Origin: Bacillota bacterium
Lineage (GTDB): Bacteria > Bacillota > Clostridia > Christensenellales > QALW01
NCBI GenBank assembly: GCA_029007865.1
Contig: JAQXIQ010000141.1
Span: forward strand, 1-38,731
Reading direction: 5' to 3'
DNA length: 38,731 nt
Positions 30,747 to 37,906 of the stretch are shown here, piece after piece. How positions within the stretch are numbered: the first letter of the stretch is position 1; every line of letters starts with the position of its first letter. A program made the translations under genes and the position numbers. The notes under the pieces were generated by a model. That model saw only the letters and a program-made list of their open reading frames with translations, had not been told where the DNA came from and made no database searches.

Positions 30747-31325
30747 TTACTTAATGTTGTCGGGTTTGACTTCCAGCTTGAGGGGATAGTCGCCCAGATG
30801 CTTAACCTTAAAGCCGTTGGCCTTGAACTCTTCGTAATTGAAGGCGTCCAGCTCATCGCAGGCCAGCTTGTGGAACTCGTAGAAGTTGTGCCACCACTCG
30901 TAGCCGCTGCCCAGGTCGTTGTTCAGGAAGGCTTCGGCGATTTCGATGCCCATCTGAGGAGCAACATAGAAGGCGCCCATAGCCAGAACGTTGACGCCGT
31001 TTCCGGTAATAGCGCGGAGGGCCGCAGGTACGGACTCAACAACGCCGGCGTGAACTCCGGGGCATTTGCTGGCGGCGATATGTATACCCATACCGGTACC
31101 GCAGAACAGAAGCGCACGGTCAAACTCCTTCTCGGTTATGGCTGCGCCGACGCGCAGACCGATGCGGTGGAACATAAGGTCGGTGTCATCCTGGTCGGGC
31201 GAGGTCACGCCGTAATCGGTGATCTCCCAACCCTTTTTCTTAAGGTGGGCAACTACCGCCTCTTTAAGAGGAAAACCGGCAAAGTCTGCGCCTACAACAA
31301 GCTGCTTGTTTTTAACTGACTTCAT
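30747..31325 (-). CDS. RpiB/LacA/LacB family sugar-phosphate isomerase
   Basis: A 192-residue aldose-ketose isomerase. The N-terminal ~145 residues match RpiB: VVGADFAGFPLKEAV at the start and FCGTGMGIHIAASK with catalytic Cys75. Classic RpiB has about 150 residues, so ~45 extra C-terminal residues (YEWWHNFYEFHKLACDELDA and beyond) form an extension. It may act on ribose-5-phosphate/ribulose-5-phosphate or a galactose-6-phosphate-like or branched sugar; this cannot be decided. GAAAGGA precedes the ATG. It is a single gene with its own promoter and terminator. Confidence 0.88.
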   Translation of the reverse strand: MKSVKNKQLVVGADFAGFPLKEAVVAHLKKKGWEITDYGVTSPDQDDTDLMFHRIGLRVGAAITEKEFDRALLFCGTGMGIHIAASKCPGVHAGVVESVPAALRAITGNGVNVLAMGAFYVAPQMGIEIAEAFLNNDLGSGYEWWHNFYEFHKLACDELDAFNYEEFKANGFKVKHLGDYPLKLEVKPDNIK

Positions 31326-31360
31326 GATTGTATATTCCTTTCGAAAAATTTATTTATTAA

Positions 31361-31389
31361 AGAGTAACATATTTCGCCGCGTTTGTAAA
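31361..31389 (-). promoter_or_regulatory. Promoter of the RpiB/LacAB-type gene
   Basis: On the minus strand TTTACA (31389-31384), 17-nt spacer, TACTCT (31366-31361), with TG one base before the -10. Confidence 0.65.
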
Positions 31390-31455
31390 CAGCAAAATTC
31401 ATAAAAACCGATATAAAAAACATATAACGCAGCCCTTGCTGCAAAAAACTGCCGT

Positions 31456-32307
31456 TTATGTGCCGCACATACATCGGCAGACCCGGGCAAAATCCTCCGC
31501 AGAGAGCTTTTCGCCGCGTATTCCCGGGTCTATACCGGCCCGCTCAAGCAGAGACATTGCATCAGGCCTTGAGAGAGAAAACGCGGTCATCAGGTTGTTT
31601 GCGAAGGTTTTTCGCCGCATGGCAAAGGCGGCGTGCATTATGTCAAAGAAAAGCTTTTCGTCCGGCACATCCACGGCGGGGCGGTCGCGGCGGGTAAGCG
31701 TTATCACGCGGCTTTCCACCTTGGGCGGAGGGAAGAAGCAGGAAGCGGGGAGCCTGGACTGCAGGCGTGCCGTGCAATAGTACTGCACCGCACAGGTAAG
31801 GCTGCCGTATTCCGGGGTGCCGGGCTGTGCGGCCATACGCTGAGCCACCTCGCGCTGTACAAGCACCGTCAGCGATTTGTACGGCAGTCCGCTTTCCAGA
31901 AGCTTCATTATTATGGGTGTTGTAATATAATACGGAAGATTGGCCACCAGCTTAAAGCCTGGGCAAAGGCGCAAGCGGTATAATTCGTCCGTGTCAAGCT
32001 GCAGGAAATCGGCGTTTATAACCTCGGCATTAAAGCCGTCCAGGGTTTCCGCCAGCACTGGGAGCAGAGTGCGGTCTATCTCCACCGCGACAACTTTTTT
32101 TGCCCGCCTTGCCATGACCCGGGTGAGCGTCCCGGCGCCGGGACCTATTTCCAGCACCGTGTCCTCCGGGCCGATGGCCGCGTCGTCGGCTATCATGCCC
32201 AGTATCCGCTCATCGCAAAGGAAATTCTGCCCCAGGCTTTTGGAAAAGCCGAAGCCGTGCTTTTGCAGGAGTTGTTTCAGTTCCTGGCCGCTAAGTTTTT
32301 CTATCAT
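31456..32307 (-). CDS. rsmA: 16S rRNA dimethyladenosine transferase RsmA (KsgA)
   Basis: A 283-residue SAM-dependent enzyme dimethylating two adjacent adenines in the 3' hairpin of 16S rRNA during late 30S assembly. SLGQNFLCDE at the N-terminus, the SAM loop LEIGPGAGTLT (52-62), VEIDRTL and the catalytic NLPYYITTP (123-131) are all present. GAGGTG precedes the ATG. It starts 15 nt after the ABC permease gene and is the last gene of that operon, an unusual but not unheard-of neighbour. Confidence 0.96.
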   Translation of the reverse strand: MIEKLSGQELKQLLQKHGFGFSKSLGQNFLCDERILGMIADDAAIGPEDTVLEIGPGAGTLTRVMARRAKKVVAVEIDRTLLPVLAETLDGFNAEVINADFLQLDTDELYRLRLCPGFKLVANLPYYITTPIIMKLLESGLPYKSLTVLVQREVAQRMAAQPGTPEYGSLTCAVQYYCTARLQSRLPASCFFPPPKVESRVITLTRRDRPAVDVPDEKLFFDIMHAAFAMRRKTFANNLMTAFSLSRPDAMSLLERAGIDPGIRGEKLSAEDFARVCRCMCGT

Positions 32308-32322
32308 TTGCGCACCTCTGTC

Positions 32323-33960
32323 TCAGCCGTTTATTTTTTGCAGCATAGCGGCGCCTTTACTGACGGCCAGTCTGCAGAGCACCGCCGAGGAAACCGCCAG
32401 CAGCACTATGATTGTCGCGGCGGCCGCAAAAGCGCCGAGGGCAATGCCCATCAAAACGCCTACCACGCTGAGCGCGACGATAAGCGCCATGGAAACAAGC
32501 ATGCACATTCCGGAGTTGAGCGTCTGCTTAATGGCGACCTGCGGGCTGCTCCAGTCCAGCTTGGGACGGTAGCAGTCAAAAAGCATACAGATACAACTGT
32601 CCGAAACGCCGATAAGCATGGCAATTACAAAGGCCGCGAGCGCCGAAACGGGAGATATAAACAGCACGGCAATGATAATTGCAGAAGGAAGAATGGATAT
32701 CAGGTTTATGGACAGGGAGCAAAGCAGCTTGCCCTTTACCACCGTCCGGAGGTCTACCGGGATCATTTTAAGCACAAAGAAGCTCTTGCCTTCCCGGGTT
32801 ATCATGGTGGCGCCGCCTGTGTTGATCGTACCCATAAAGCCCATAAATGCGCCGGCGATGAGCGCCGCCAGCCAGATGTCGACTTCTCCGGCCAGCCGCA
32901 GGCTCCCCCTGTCCCCGGAGGACAGTCCGATTATAATGCACATAAGCGGCAGCACAACGGCCCCGCTGAGCGCGTTCATGGCGTAAACCGGGGTTTTTGT
33001 TATAACCCTCCATTCCTTCTTGAATACCGCCGCAACGGCAGAGGAACGGGACGCGAGCTGTGCTTTTTTATGCTTGCCGCGGTGTCCCTCCAGCTGCGCC
33101 TGCATACCGCGGTAGTACAGCCGTCCGGCTATCAGCCATGCAAGGAAGCCGCCGCCGACCGCGGTCAGCACGGACAGGGCGAGATTAAGCAGACGCTGCG
33201 TCCCGGTTACGGCGCAGGCCATCCAGGCCGCAGGGGGGAATATCCCGCTTAAGGAATTTATGAATTCGCTGTTGCCCTGAAGCAATGCCATGATATATGC
33301 CTGATCAATCTCCTCAGGCATATTGCGCGAAAGCAGCATTTGCCCCGTTACAATCAGCAGCATGAAAACTGTGCTTATTATCATGGCGGCGCGTTCGCGG
33401 TTTTTGGCGTACGCGGTAAGGGGCATAAACAGTACGGACAAAAGCGAGGCTATAAGCAGCGGTACCGAGGGTATGATGAGTATCATCAGAAACCCGATGA
33501 ATATCGCCGGAATATCGCCGCTCGTTAAGCCGTAGCATACCGTTATAGGGGTAAGGAACAAAAAGGCAAATATAAGCTGGGTGATATATAAGCGCGTGAC
33601 CTTGACCGCATATACGGTGGACTGTTTTACCGGCAGCATGGCGTAAAACTCGTTATCCCGGCACAGAAAAAGCCGGCTTATCATGGAAAACAGCCCGAAA
33701 ACAAGACCTACGGCGCAAAAAGCGGTAAAGGCCAGTGTAAACAGTGCGCGCTGCATCTCCAGGGCGGCAAAGGCGGCGGTAATGCTGCCTGCCGTAATAA
33801 GGTAGAGGCCGTACATGGGCGCAAGCGCAACGGCGAGAACTATAAGTACGGTAATATTCTTTTTGAATTCCTTAGGGTCGCTGCGGGCCATGAATTTAAG
33901 CGAGGCCAGCAGTCCGGTCGTGCGCTCCTGAAAGCGCATAAGACGAAAAAAGGTTTTCAT
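32323..33960 (-). CDS. ABC-2-like exporter permease, about 12 membrane helices
   Basis: A 545-residue integral membrane protein with roughly twelve hydrophobic segments in two halves, separated by a charged loop (about residues 290-320, QLEGHRGKHKKAQLASRSSA). FLCRDNEFYAMLPVKQSTVY in the first half and MITREGKSFFVLKMIPVDLR in the second are similar coupling-type segments, which suggests internal duplication. It is the likely membrane partner of the ATPase encoded 57 nt upstream. No strong ribosome binding site is seen at ATG 33960. Substrate is unknown. Confidence 0.82.
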   Translation of the reverse strand: MKTFFRLMRFQERTTGLLASLKFMARSDPKEFKKNITVLIVLAVALAPMYGLYLITAGSITAAFAALEMQRALFTLAFTAFCAVGLVFGLFSMISRLFLCRDNEFYAMLPVKQSTVYAVKVTRLYITQLIFAFLFLTPITVCYGLTSGDIPAIFIGFLMILIIPSVPLLIASLLSVLFMPLTAYAKNRERAAMIISTVFMLLIVTGQMLLSRNMPEEIDQAYIMALLQGNSEFINSLSGIFPPAAWMACAVTGTQRLLNLALSVLTAVGGGFLAWLIAGRLYYRGMQAQLEGHRGKHKKAQLASRSSAVAAVFKKEWRVITKTPVYAMNALSGAVVLPLMCIIIGLSSGDRGSLRLAGEVDIWLAALIAGAFMGFMGTINTGGATMITREGKSFFVLKMIPVDLRTVVKGKLLCSLSINLISILPSAIIIAVLFISPVSALAAFVIAMLIGVSDSCICMLFDCYRPKLDWSSPQVAIKQTLNSGMCMLVSMALIVALSVVGVLMGIALGAFAAAATIIVLLAVSSAVLCRLAVSKGAAMLQKING

Positions 33961-34017
33961 TTTTACAAACCGTGCTCCGCGTTAATGACGGCAGAGCTCC
34001 TTTCATGCTTGGTGTTA

Positions 34018-34743
34018 TCAGACCGAACCCTCGGTGCATTCCATGAATATGCTCTCCAGGCTTTCGTCGCTGCCGCTGCGGAGCTCATCCAGTGTGCCCA
34101 CGGCCACCAGGCGGCCGTGATTTATTATGCCTATGCGGTCGCACAGCTTTTCCGCCACCTCCAGGACATGGGTGGAGAAGAAGACGGTGTTGCCCTCGTT
34201 GCAGTGGGCGCGCATTTCCTGCTTGAGCAGCAGCGCGCTTTTTGGGTCAAGCCCAGTCATGGGCTCGTCCAGTATCCACAGAGCCGGCTTGTGCAGCAGC
34301 GCGCCGGTAATGACCAGCTTTTGCTTCATGCCGTGAGAGTAGCTTTTTATGGGGTCGCTTCCTGCGTCCGAAAGCGAGAAAAGCGACAGATAGTGATGGA
34401 TGCGTTCTTTGCGGTCGGCGGTGGAAACACCGTACATATCCGCCATAAAATCCAGGTATTCGGCGCCGGAAAGCATTTCGTAAACCTCGTGGTTATCCGG
34501 CACATAGCCCAGAGACCGCTTTGCGGCTATGGGGTCGTCGGTTATGGAATGTCCGGCAATTTCTATGCGTCCGCTGTCCGGAGCAAGAATGCCGCATATC
34601 ATTTTGATGGTGGTGGTTTTGCCCGCTCCGTTAGGGCCTATAAAGCCGAATATTTCGCCGGGACGCACTTCAAGGCTAAGGTTGTCCACGGCCTTGATGT
34701 CGTTTTTGGCATAGCTTTTATTCAGACCGCTGATTTTAAGCAT
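34018..34743 (-). CDS. ABC transporter ATP-binding protein (exporter type)
   Basis: A 241-residue ATPase of the ABC-2/NatA-like group. Walker A GPNGAGKTT is at 36-44, the Q-loop region is YVPDNHEVYEML, the signature is YSHGMKQK (instead of LSGGQ, as is common in this group) and Walker B is LWILDEPMTGLDP, with the switch His in FSTHVLE. GGGAGGG precedes the ATG. It is first in the operon with the 12-helix permease and rsmA. Confidence 0.92.
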   Translation of the reverse strand: MLKISGLNKSYAKNDIKAVDNLSLEVRPGEIFGFIGPNGAGKTTTIKMICGILAPDSGRIEIAGHSITDDPIAAKRSLGYVPDNHEVYEMLSGAEYLDFMADMYGVSTADRKERIHHYLSLFSLSDAGSDPIKSYSHGMKQKLVITGALLHKPALWILDEPMTGLDPKSALLLKQEMRAHCNEGNTVFFSTHVLEVAEKLCDRIGIINHGRLVAVGTLDELRSGSDESLESIFMECTEGSV

Positions 34744-34771
34744 GATGTTCCCTCCCTAAGTTTATAAAAGC

Positions 34772-34800
34772 ATTATACAACAAATCGGCAGGCATTGCAA
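34772..34800 (-). promoter_or_regulatory. Promoter of the ABC exporter-rsmA operon
   Basis: On the minus strand TTGCAA (34800-34795), 17-nt spacer, TATAAT (34777-34772), about 30 nt before the ATG. Confidence 0.8.
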
Positions 34801-34840
34801 TTATAACCGTAAGGTTTAACTCATCGCGGTAAATGTTGTG

Positions 34841-34869
34841 TGGCAAAAACGCGCAATATGTGATATAAT
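34841..34869 (+). promoter_or_regulatory. Promoter of the YfbR-like gene
   Basis: TGGCAA (34841-34846), 17-nt spacer, TATAAT (34864-34869) with extended -10 TG. It is divergent from the exporter promoter. Confidence 0.6.
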
Positions 34870-34929
34870 AACAGACGGTTGTCATAAGCGGATTTTTTTA
34901 TACTTTTTATTTATGCAAGGAGCGGAGAT

Positions 34930-35508
34930 ATGGCGCATTTTTTTGCTTATATGGCCAGGATGAAATATATACGGCGCTGGGGGCTGATGAAAAACAGCGG
35001 AACCGAAAATATTCAGGAGCATTCGCTTCAGACGGCGATGATAGCGCACTGTCTTGCCGTGATAAAGAATAAGCTGTACGGCGGCAGTCTGGACGAGGGC
35101 AGGGTGGCGCTGCTTGCAATGTACCATGAGGCCGGAGAGGTTATCACGGGGGATCTTCCTACGCCCATTAAGTATTTCAATCCCGAGATAAAAAAGGCGT
35201 ATAAGGATATCGAAGGCATTGCCGAGCAGCGGCTGCTGTCCTCCCTGCCAGAGCAGCTCAGGGCGGACTTTGCGCCCCTTGTGCATCAGGACGCCGGAAG
35301 CCCGGAGCGAAGAGTGGTAAAGTATGCAGACAAAATATGCGCATATCTTAAATGCGTGGAAGAGCTGAGGATGGGCAACCAGGAGTTTTCCAGGGCGAAA
35401 AAGACCATTGAGGCGGAGCTTGACGCAATAGAAGCTCCGGAGGTCAGGTATTTTATGGAGAATTTCGCGCCCAGCTTTGCTCTGACTCTTGACGAAATGG
35501 AATTGTAA
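34930..35508 (+). CDS. yfbR: YfbR-like HD-domain 5'-deoxynucleotidase
   Basis: A 192-residue homologue of E. coli YfbR, which dephosphorylates deoxynucleoside 5'-monophosphates. Shared stretches are RWGLMKNSGTENIQEHSLQ, TGDLPTPIKYFNP and KYADKICAYLKCVEEL. Metal-site residues His31, His66 and Asp134 and Glu70 are kept, but the HD doublet reads His66-Glu67 (YHEAGEV instead of YHDASEV), a conservative change at a metal ligand that may alter metal preference. The stop codon region is tandemly duplicated (21 bp). AAGGAG precedes the ATG. Confidence 0.9.
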   Translation: MAHFFAYMARMKYIRRWGLMKNSGTENIQEHSLQTAMIAHCLAVIKNKLYGGSLDEGRVALLAMYHEAGEVITGDLPTPIKYFNPEIKKAYKDIEGIAEQRLLSSLPEQLRADFAPLVHQDAGSPERRVVKYADKICAYLKCVEELRMGNQEFSRAKKTIEAELDAIEAPEVRYFMENFAPSFALTLDEMEL

Positions 35509-35532
35509 AGAGACGAAATGGAATTGTAAAGA
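35491..35532 (+). repeat. Perfect 21-bp tandem duplication over the yfbR stop codon
   Basis: The 21 bases at 35491-35511 (encoding DEMEL, stop and two more bases) are repeated exactly at 35512-35532. The second copy is downstream of the stop and untranslated. It looks like a recent slippage or duplication event, or a collapse/expansion artefact. Confidence 0.95.
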
Positions 35533-35578
35533 GCGGCGGATAAAACGGAAATGTTAACCGCGTTGGCGGAATTATCTG

Positions 35579-35612
35579 AAAGGAGAGCGGCGGCAAGCGC
35601 CGCGTCCAAATG
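35579..35612 (+). promoter_or_regulatory. Ribosome binding site separated from the start by a hairpin
   Basis: AAAGGAG (35579-35585) lies 24 nt from ATG 35610, too far for normal initiation. Between them GCGGCG (35587-35592) pairs with CGCCGC (35598-35603) around GCAAG. If folded, the effective spacing is 7 nt (one base plus GTCCAA). A stop codon at 35577 and no in-frame start upstream make ATG 35610 the first possible start. Confidence 0.6.
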
Positions 35613-36419
35613 AAACTGGGAATATCAACCGCATCGCTTAACGGTAAGCTGAACACCGAGGATGCGTTAAAATGGATAGGGGATATCGGAGCGCAGTGCG
35701 CCGAGGTTTTTCTGACCACATACAGCGAATACAGACCGGCCTATGCAAAGGAGCTGTTAAGAGCGCAAAGAGAAACCGGAATAGCGGTCAGCAGCATGCA
35801 CACGCTCAACACTCAGTTTGAGGGACAGCTGTTTTCCCGCAGTCAAAGGCAGAAGCAGGATGCTTTTGACATCTTCAGAAGCGTACTGGATATCGGAGAG
35901 GCGCTGGGAGCGCTTAATTATGTACTGCACGGCCCGACGCAGATAAAATATACCAAGTACAATACCGATTATGCGCATTTTGCCGCCGTAACGGATGAGC
36001 TGGACGCCGAGTGCGAAAAGCGGGGGATGAGGCTTACGTGGGAGAATGTGCACTGGGCTCATTACAATCATCCTGATTTTATTTCCCGTCTTGAACGCCA
36101 TGCCGGCCGCGCGGTGCACACAACGCTGGATATAAAGCAGGCAATGCAGAGCGGCACCGACTGTTATCGCTATCTTGAGATCATGGGGCAAAGACTGGTA
36201 AATGTGCATTTGTGCGACTTTGATTCGGAGGGCGCACTTTATCTGCCCTTTGAAGGCACTTTTGATTTTGAGGGTCTGTTCTTGCATCTGAACGCGATGA
36301 ATTTTGACGGCAGCGCCGTAATTGAAGTGTACGACAGGAGCTTTTCCGAGCCCGAGCAGCTGCGCTGCTGCTATGAAAGAACGCTGGAGACAATGAGGGC
36401 GGCCGCAAACGCTGACTGA
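35610..36419 (+). CDS. Sugar phosphate isomerase/epimerase-like TIM barrel protein
   Basis: A 269-residue single-domain protein of the xylose-isomerase-like (AP endonuclease 2) barrel superfamily. MKLGISTASL opens the first strand; HGPT, TWENVHW (Glu145), TTLDIKQA (Asp174), NVHLCD (His200) and VIEVYD (Glu239) are positioned like the metal and substrate residues of sugar epimerases. Substrate is unknown. The gene follows yfbR after about 100 nt. Its ribosome binding site is separated from the ATG by a stable hairpin. Confidence 0.85.
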   Translation: MKLGISTASLNGKLNTEDALKWIGDIGAQCAEVFLTTYSEYRPAYAKELLRAQRETGIAVSSMHTLNTQFEGQLFSRSQRQKQDAFDIFRSVLDIGEALGALNYVLHGPTQIKYTKYNTDYAHFAAVTDELDAECEKRGMRLTWENVHWAHYNHPDFISRLERHAGRAVHTTLDIKQAMQSGTDCYRYLEIMGQRLVNVHLCDFDSEGALYLPFEGTFDFEGLFLHLNAMNFDGSAVIEVYDRSFSEPEQLRCCYERTLETMRAAANAD

Positions 36420-36501
36420 GCATGCGCCGCAGCCGCGGTTTAATATGCTTTATTACGGCTTTGCCATATCATATATTTACAGAATTACGGAGGAAGAAAA
36501 C

Positions 36502-37638
36502 TTGACTTTTGAGGAACTTAACCTGCCGCATGAGATCGCGCGGGCAATAAACCAGATGCATTATACGCAGGTAACGCAGATACAGCAGGAAGCCATACCG
36601 GAAATGAGAAAGGGAAGGGACATAATAGCCAAAGCGCCCACGGGTACGGGCAAGACCTTTGCCTTCGGCATACCGCTGATAGAGGGCATAGACGAGCAGA
36701 ACCGCAGTGTACAGGCGCTGGTACTGGCGCCCACAAGGGAGCTGACCATTCAGATTTCCGAACAGCTGCGTTTGCTTGCGCGGTATAAAAACGGGGTACG
36801 GGTGCTTTCGGTCTACGGGGGACAGCCCATCAGCAAACAGATTGAAGCCCTCAAGCGCAGACCCAATGTGGTGGTGGCCACTCCGGGAAGGCTTATAGAC
36901 CTCATGAACCGCAAGGCCATAAACCTGGACGGTGTTACTCTGGCGGTGCTGGACGAGGCGGATGAGATGTTGGATATGGGCTTTATCAAGGATGTGCGCG
37001 GAATACTGGACCGCCTGCCCTCCATGAAGCAGATGGCGATGTTTTCCGCCACTATATCCAGAGAGGTCATGGATATAGGCTGGCTTTATCAGCGTGACGC
37101 GGCGGAAATAACGGTGGAGCCGGAGCTGGAGAGTATGCCGCTGATAAATCAGTATGCCATAGAATGCTCGGGCGGCTCTAAATTCGGGACGCTGCTGGAT
37201 ATTATGGAATGCAGGCGCTTCCGCAGGGTGATAATATTCTGCAACACCAAGCGCATGGCTGAACGCCTTTACACACAGCTGGCTGCCAAGGGCTTTTGCG
37301 TGGACTGTCTGCACGGGGACATCAGGCAGAGCACCAGAAACCGCATAATGCAGGACTTCAAAAACGGCGATATAGACGTGCTGGTGGCCACCGATGTAGC
37401 GGCGCGCGGCATAGATGTCAGCGGCATCGACGCGGTGTTTTCCTATGACGTGCCGCAGGAGAACGCGTATTATCTGCACCGCATCGGCAGGACGGGACGC
37501 GCACGCAATACCGGCGATTCATACATATTCTATACGTTAGCGGAAAAATTCAAGCTGGACGACATTATACGCCTGACGAAAAGCGATGTAACCTTTATAC
37601 GCCTTAACAATGCTCACAAAATAGAAACTATTCAGTAA
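36502..37638 (+). CDS. DEAD-box RNA helicase, minimal core
   Basis: A 378-residue RNA-dependent ATPase. Motif I APTGTGKT is at 45-52, PTRELTIQI and TPGRLIDL follow, DEAD is at 151-154, SAT follows in FSATIS, and the C-terminal half has VIIFCNTKR, ATDVAARGIDV and HRIGRTGR (326-333). The Q motif (about 1-31) is present. There is no C-terminal RNA-binding extension, unlike CshA or DbpA. I chose the TTG at 36502 because GGAGG stands 10 nt upstream and the protein then begins MTFEELNLP, as in the family; a longer in-frame reading to 36445 lacks a ribosome binding site. Likely role: RNA unwinding in ribosome assembly or decay. Confidence 0.93.
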   Translation: MTFEELNLPHEIARAINQMHYTQVTQIQQEAIPEMRKGRDIIAKAPTGTGKTFAFGIPLIEGIDEQNRSVQALVLAPTRELTIQISEQLRLLARYKNGVRVLSVYGGQPISKQIEALKRRPNVVVATPGRLIDLMNRKAINLDGVTLAVLDEADEMLDMGFIKDVRGILDRLPSMKQMAMFSATISREVMDIGWLYQRDAAEITVEPELESMPLINQYAIECSGGSKFGTLLDIMECRRFRRVIIFCNTKRMAERLYTQLAAKGFCVDCLHGDIRQSTRNRIMQDFKNGDIDVLVATDVAARGIDVSGIDAVFSYDVPQENAYYLHRIGRTGRARNTGDSYIFYTLAEKFKLDDIIRLTKSDVTFIRLNNAHKIETIQ

Positions 37639-37736
37639 CGGTTGGGAAAAGCGGCATTTTTGCGTCTGTATTACCCGGACAAATGCCTCTTGCGCCTGAT
37701 CGCAGGAGCAATGAGAAAACATAAGCATTCAAACCA

Positions 37737-37768
37737 AAACCGCAGGCTGCCCCCGGCCTGCGGTTTTT
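37737..37768 (+). terminator. Terminator of the DEAD-box helicase gene
   Basis: AAACCGCAGGC (37737-37747) pairs with GCCTGCGGTTT (37756-37766), with a T run to 37768. Confidence 0.9.
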
Positions 37769-37832
37769 CGCATGTCATTGAAGAAGATGTGCAATATTTA
37801 GTCAAAAAGCGGTAAAAGATGAATTTTGCATA

Positions 37833-37862
37833 GTGACATACCCCGGTCGGTTGTGTTATAAT
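37833..37862 (+). promoter_or_regulatory. Promoter of the SPFH-domain gene
   Basis: GTGACA (37833-37838), 18-nt spacer, TATAAT (37857-37862), with extended -10 TG. Confidence 0.65.
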
Positions 37863-37906
37863 AAAATAGATACTGAGTAAGCACTATTCTGAAAGGAGCA
37901 TTATTT

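Noticed and set aside
36469-37479. 336-residue minus-strand open frame over the DEAD-box gene
   Set aside because: Antisense shadow of a strongly conserved helicase; no recognisable domain.
37711-37815. 34-codon ORF beginning ATGAGAAAACAT after the helicase
   Set aside because: GGAG is only about 4 nt away and the ORF crosses the strong terminator hairpin at 37737-37768.
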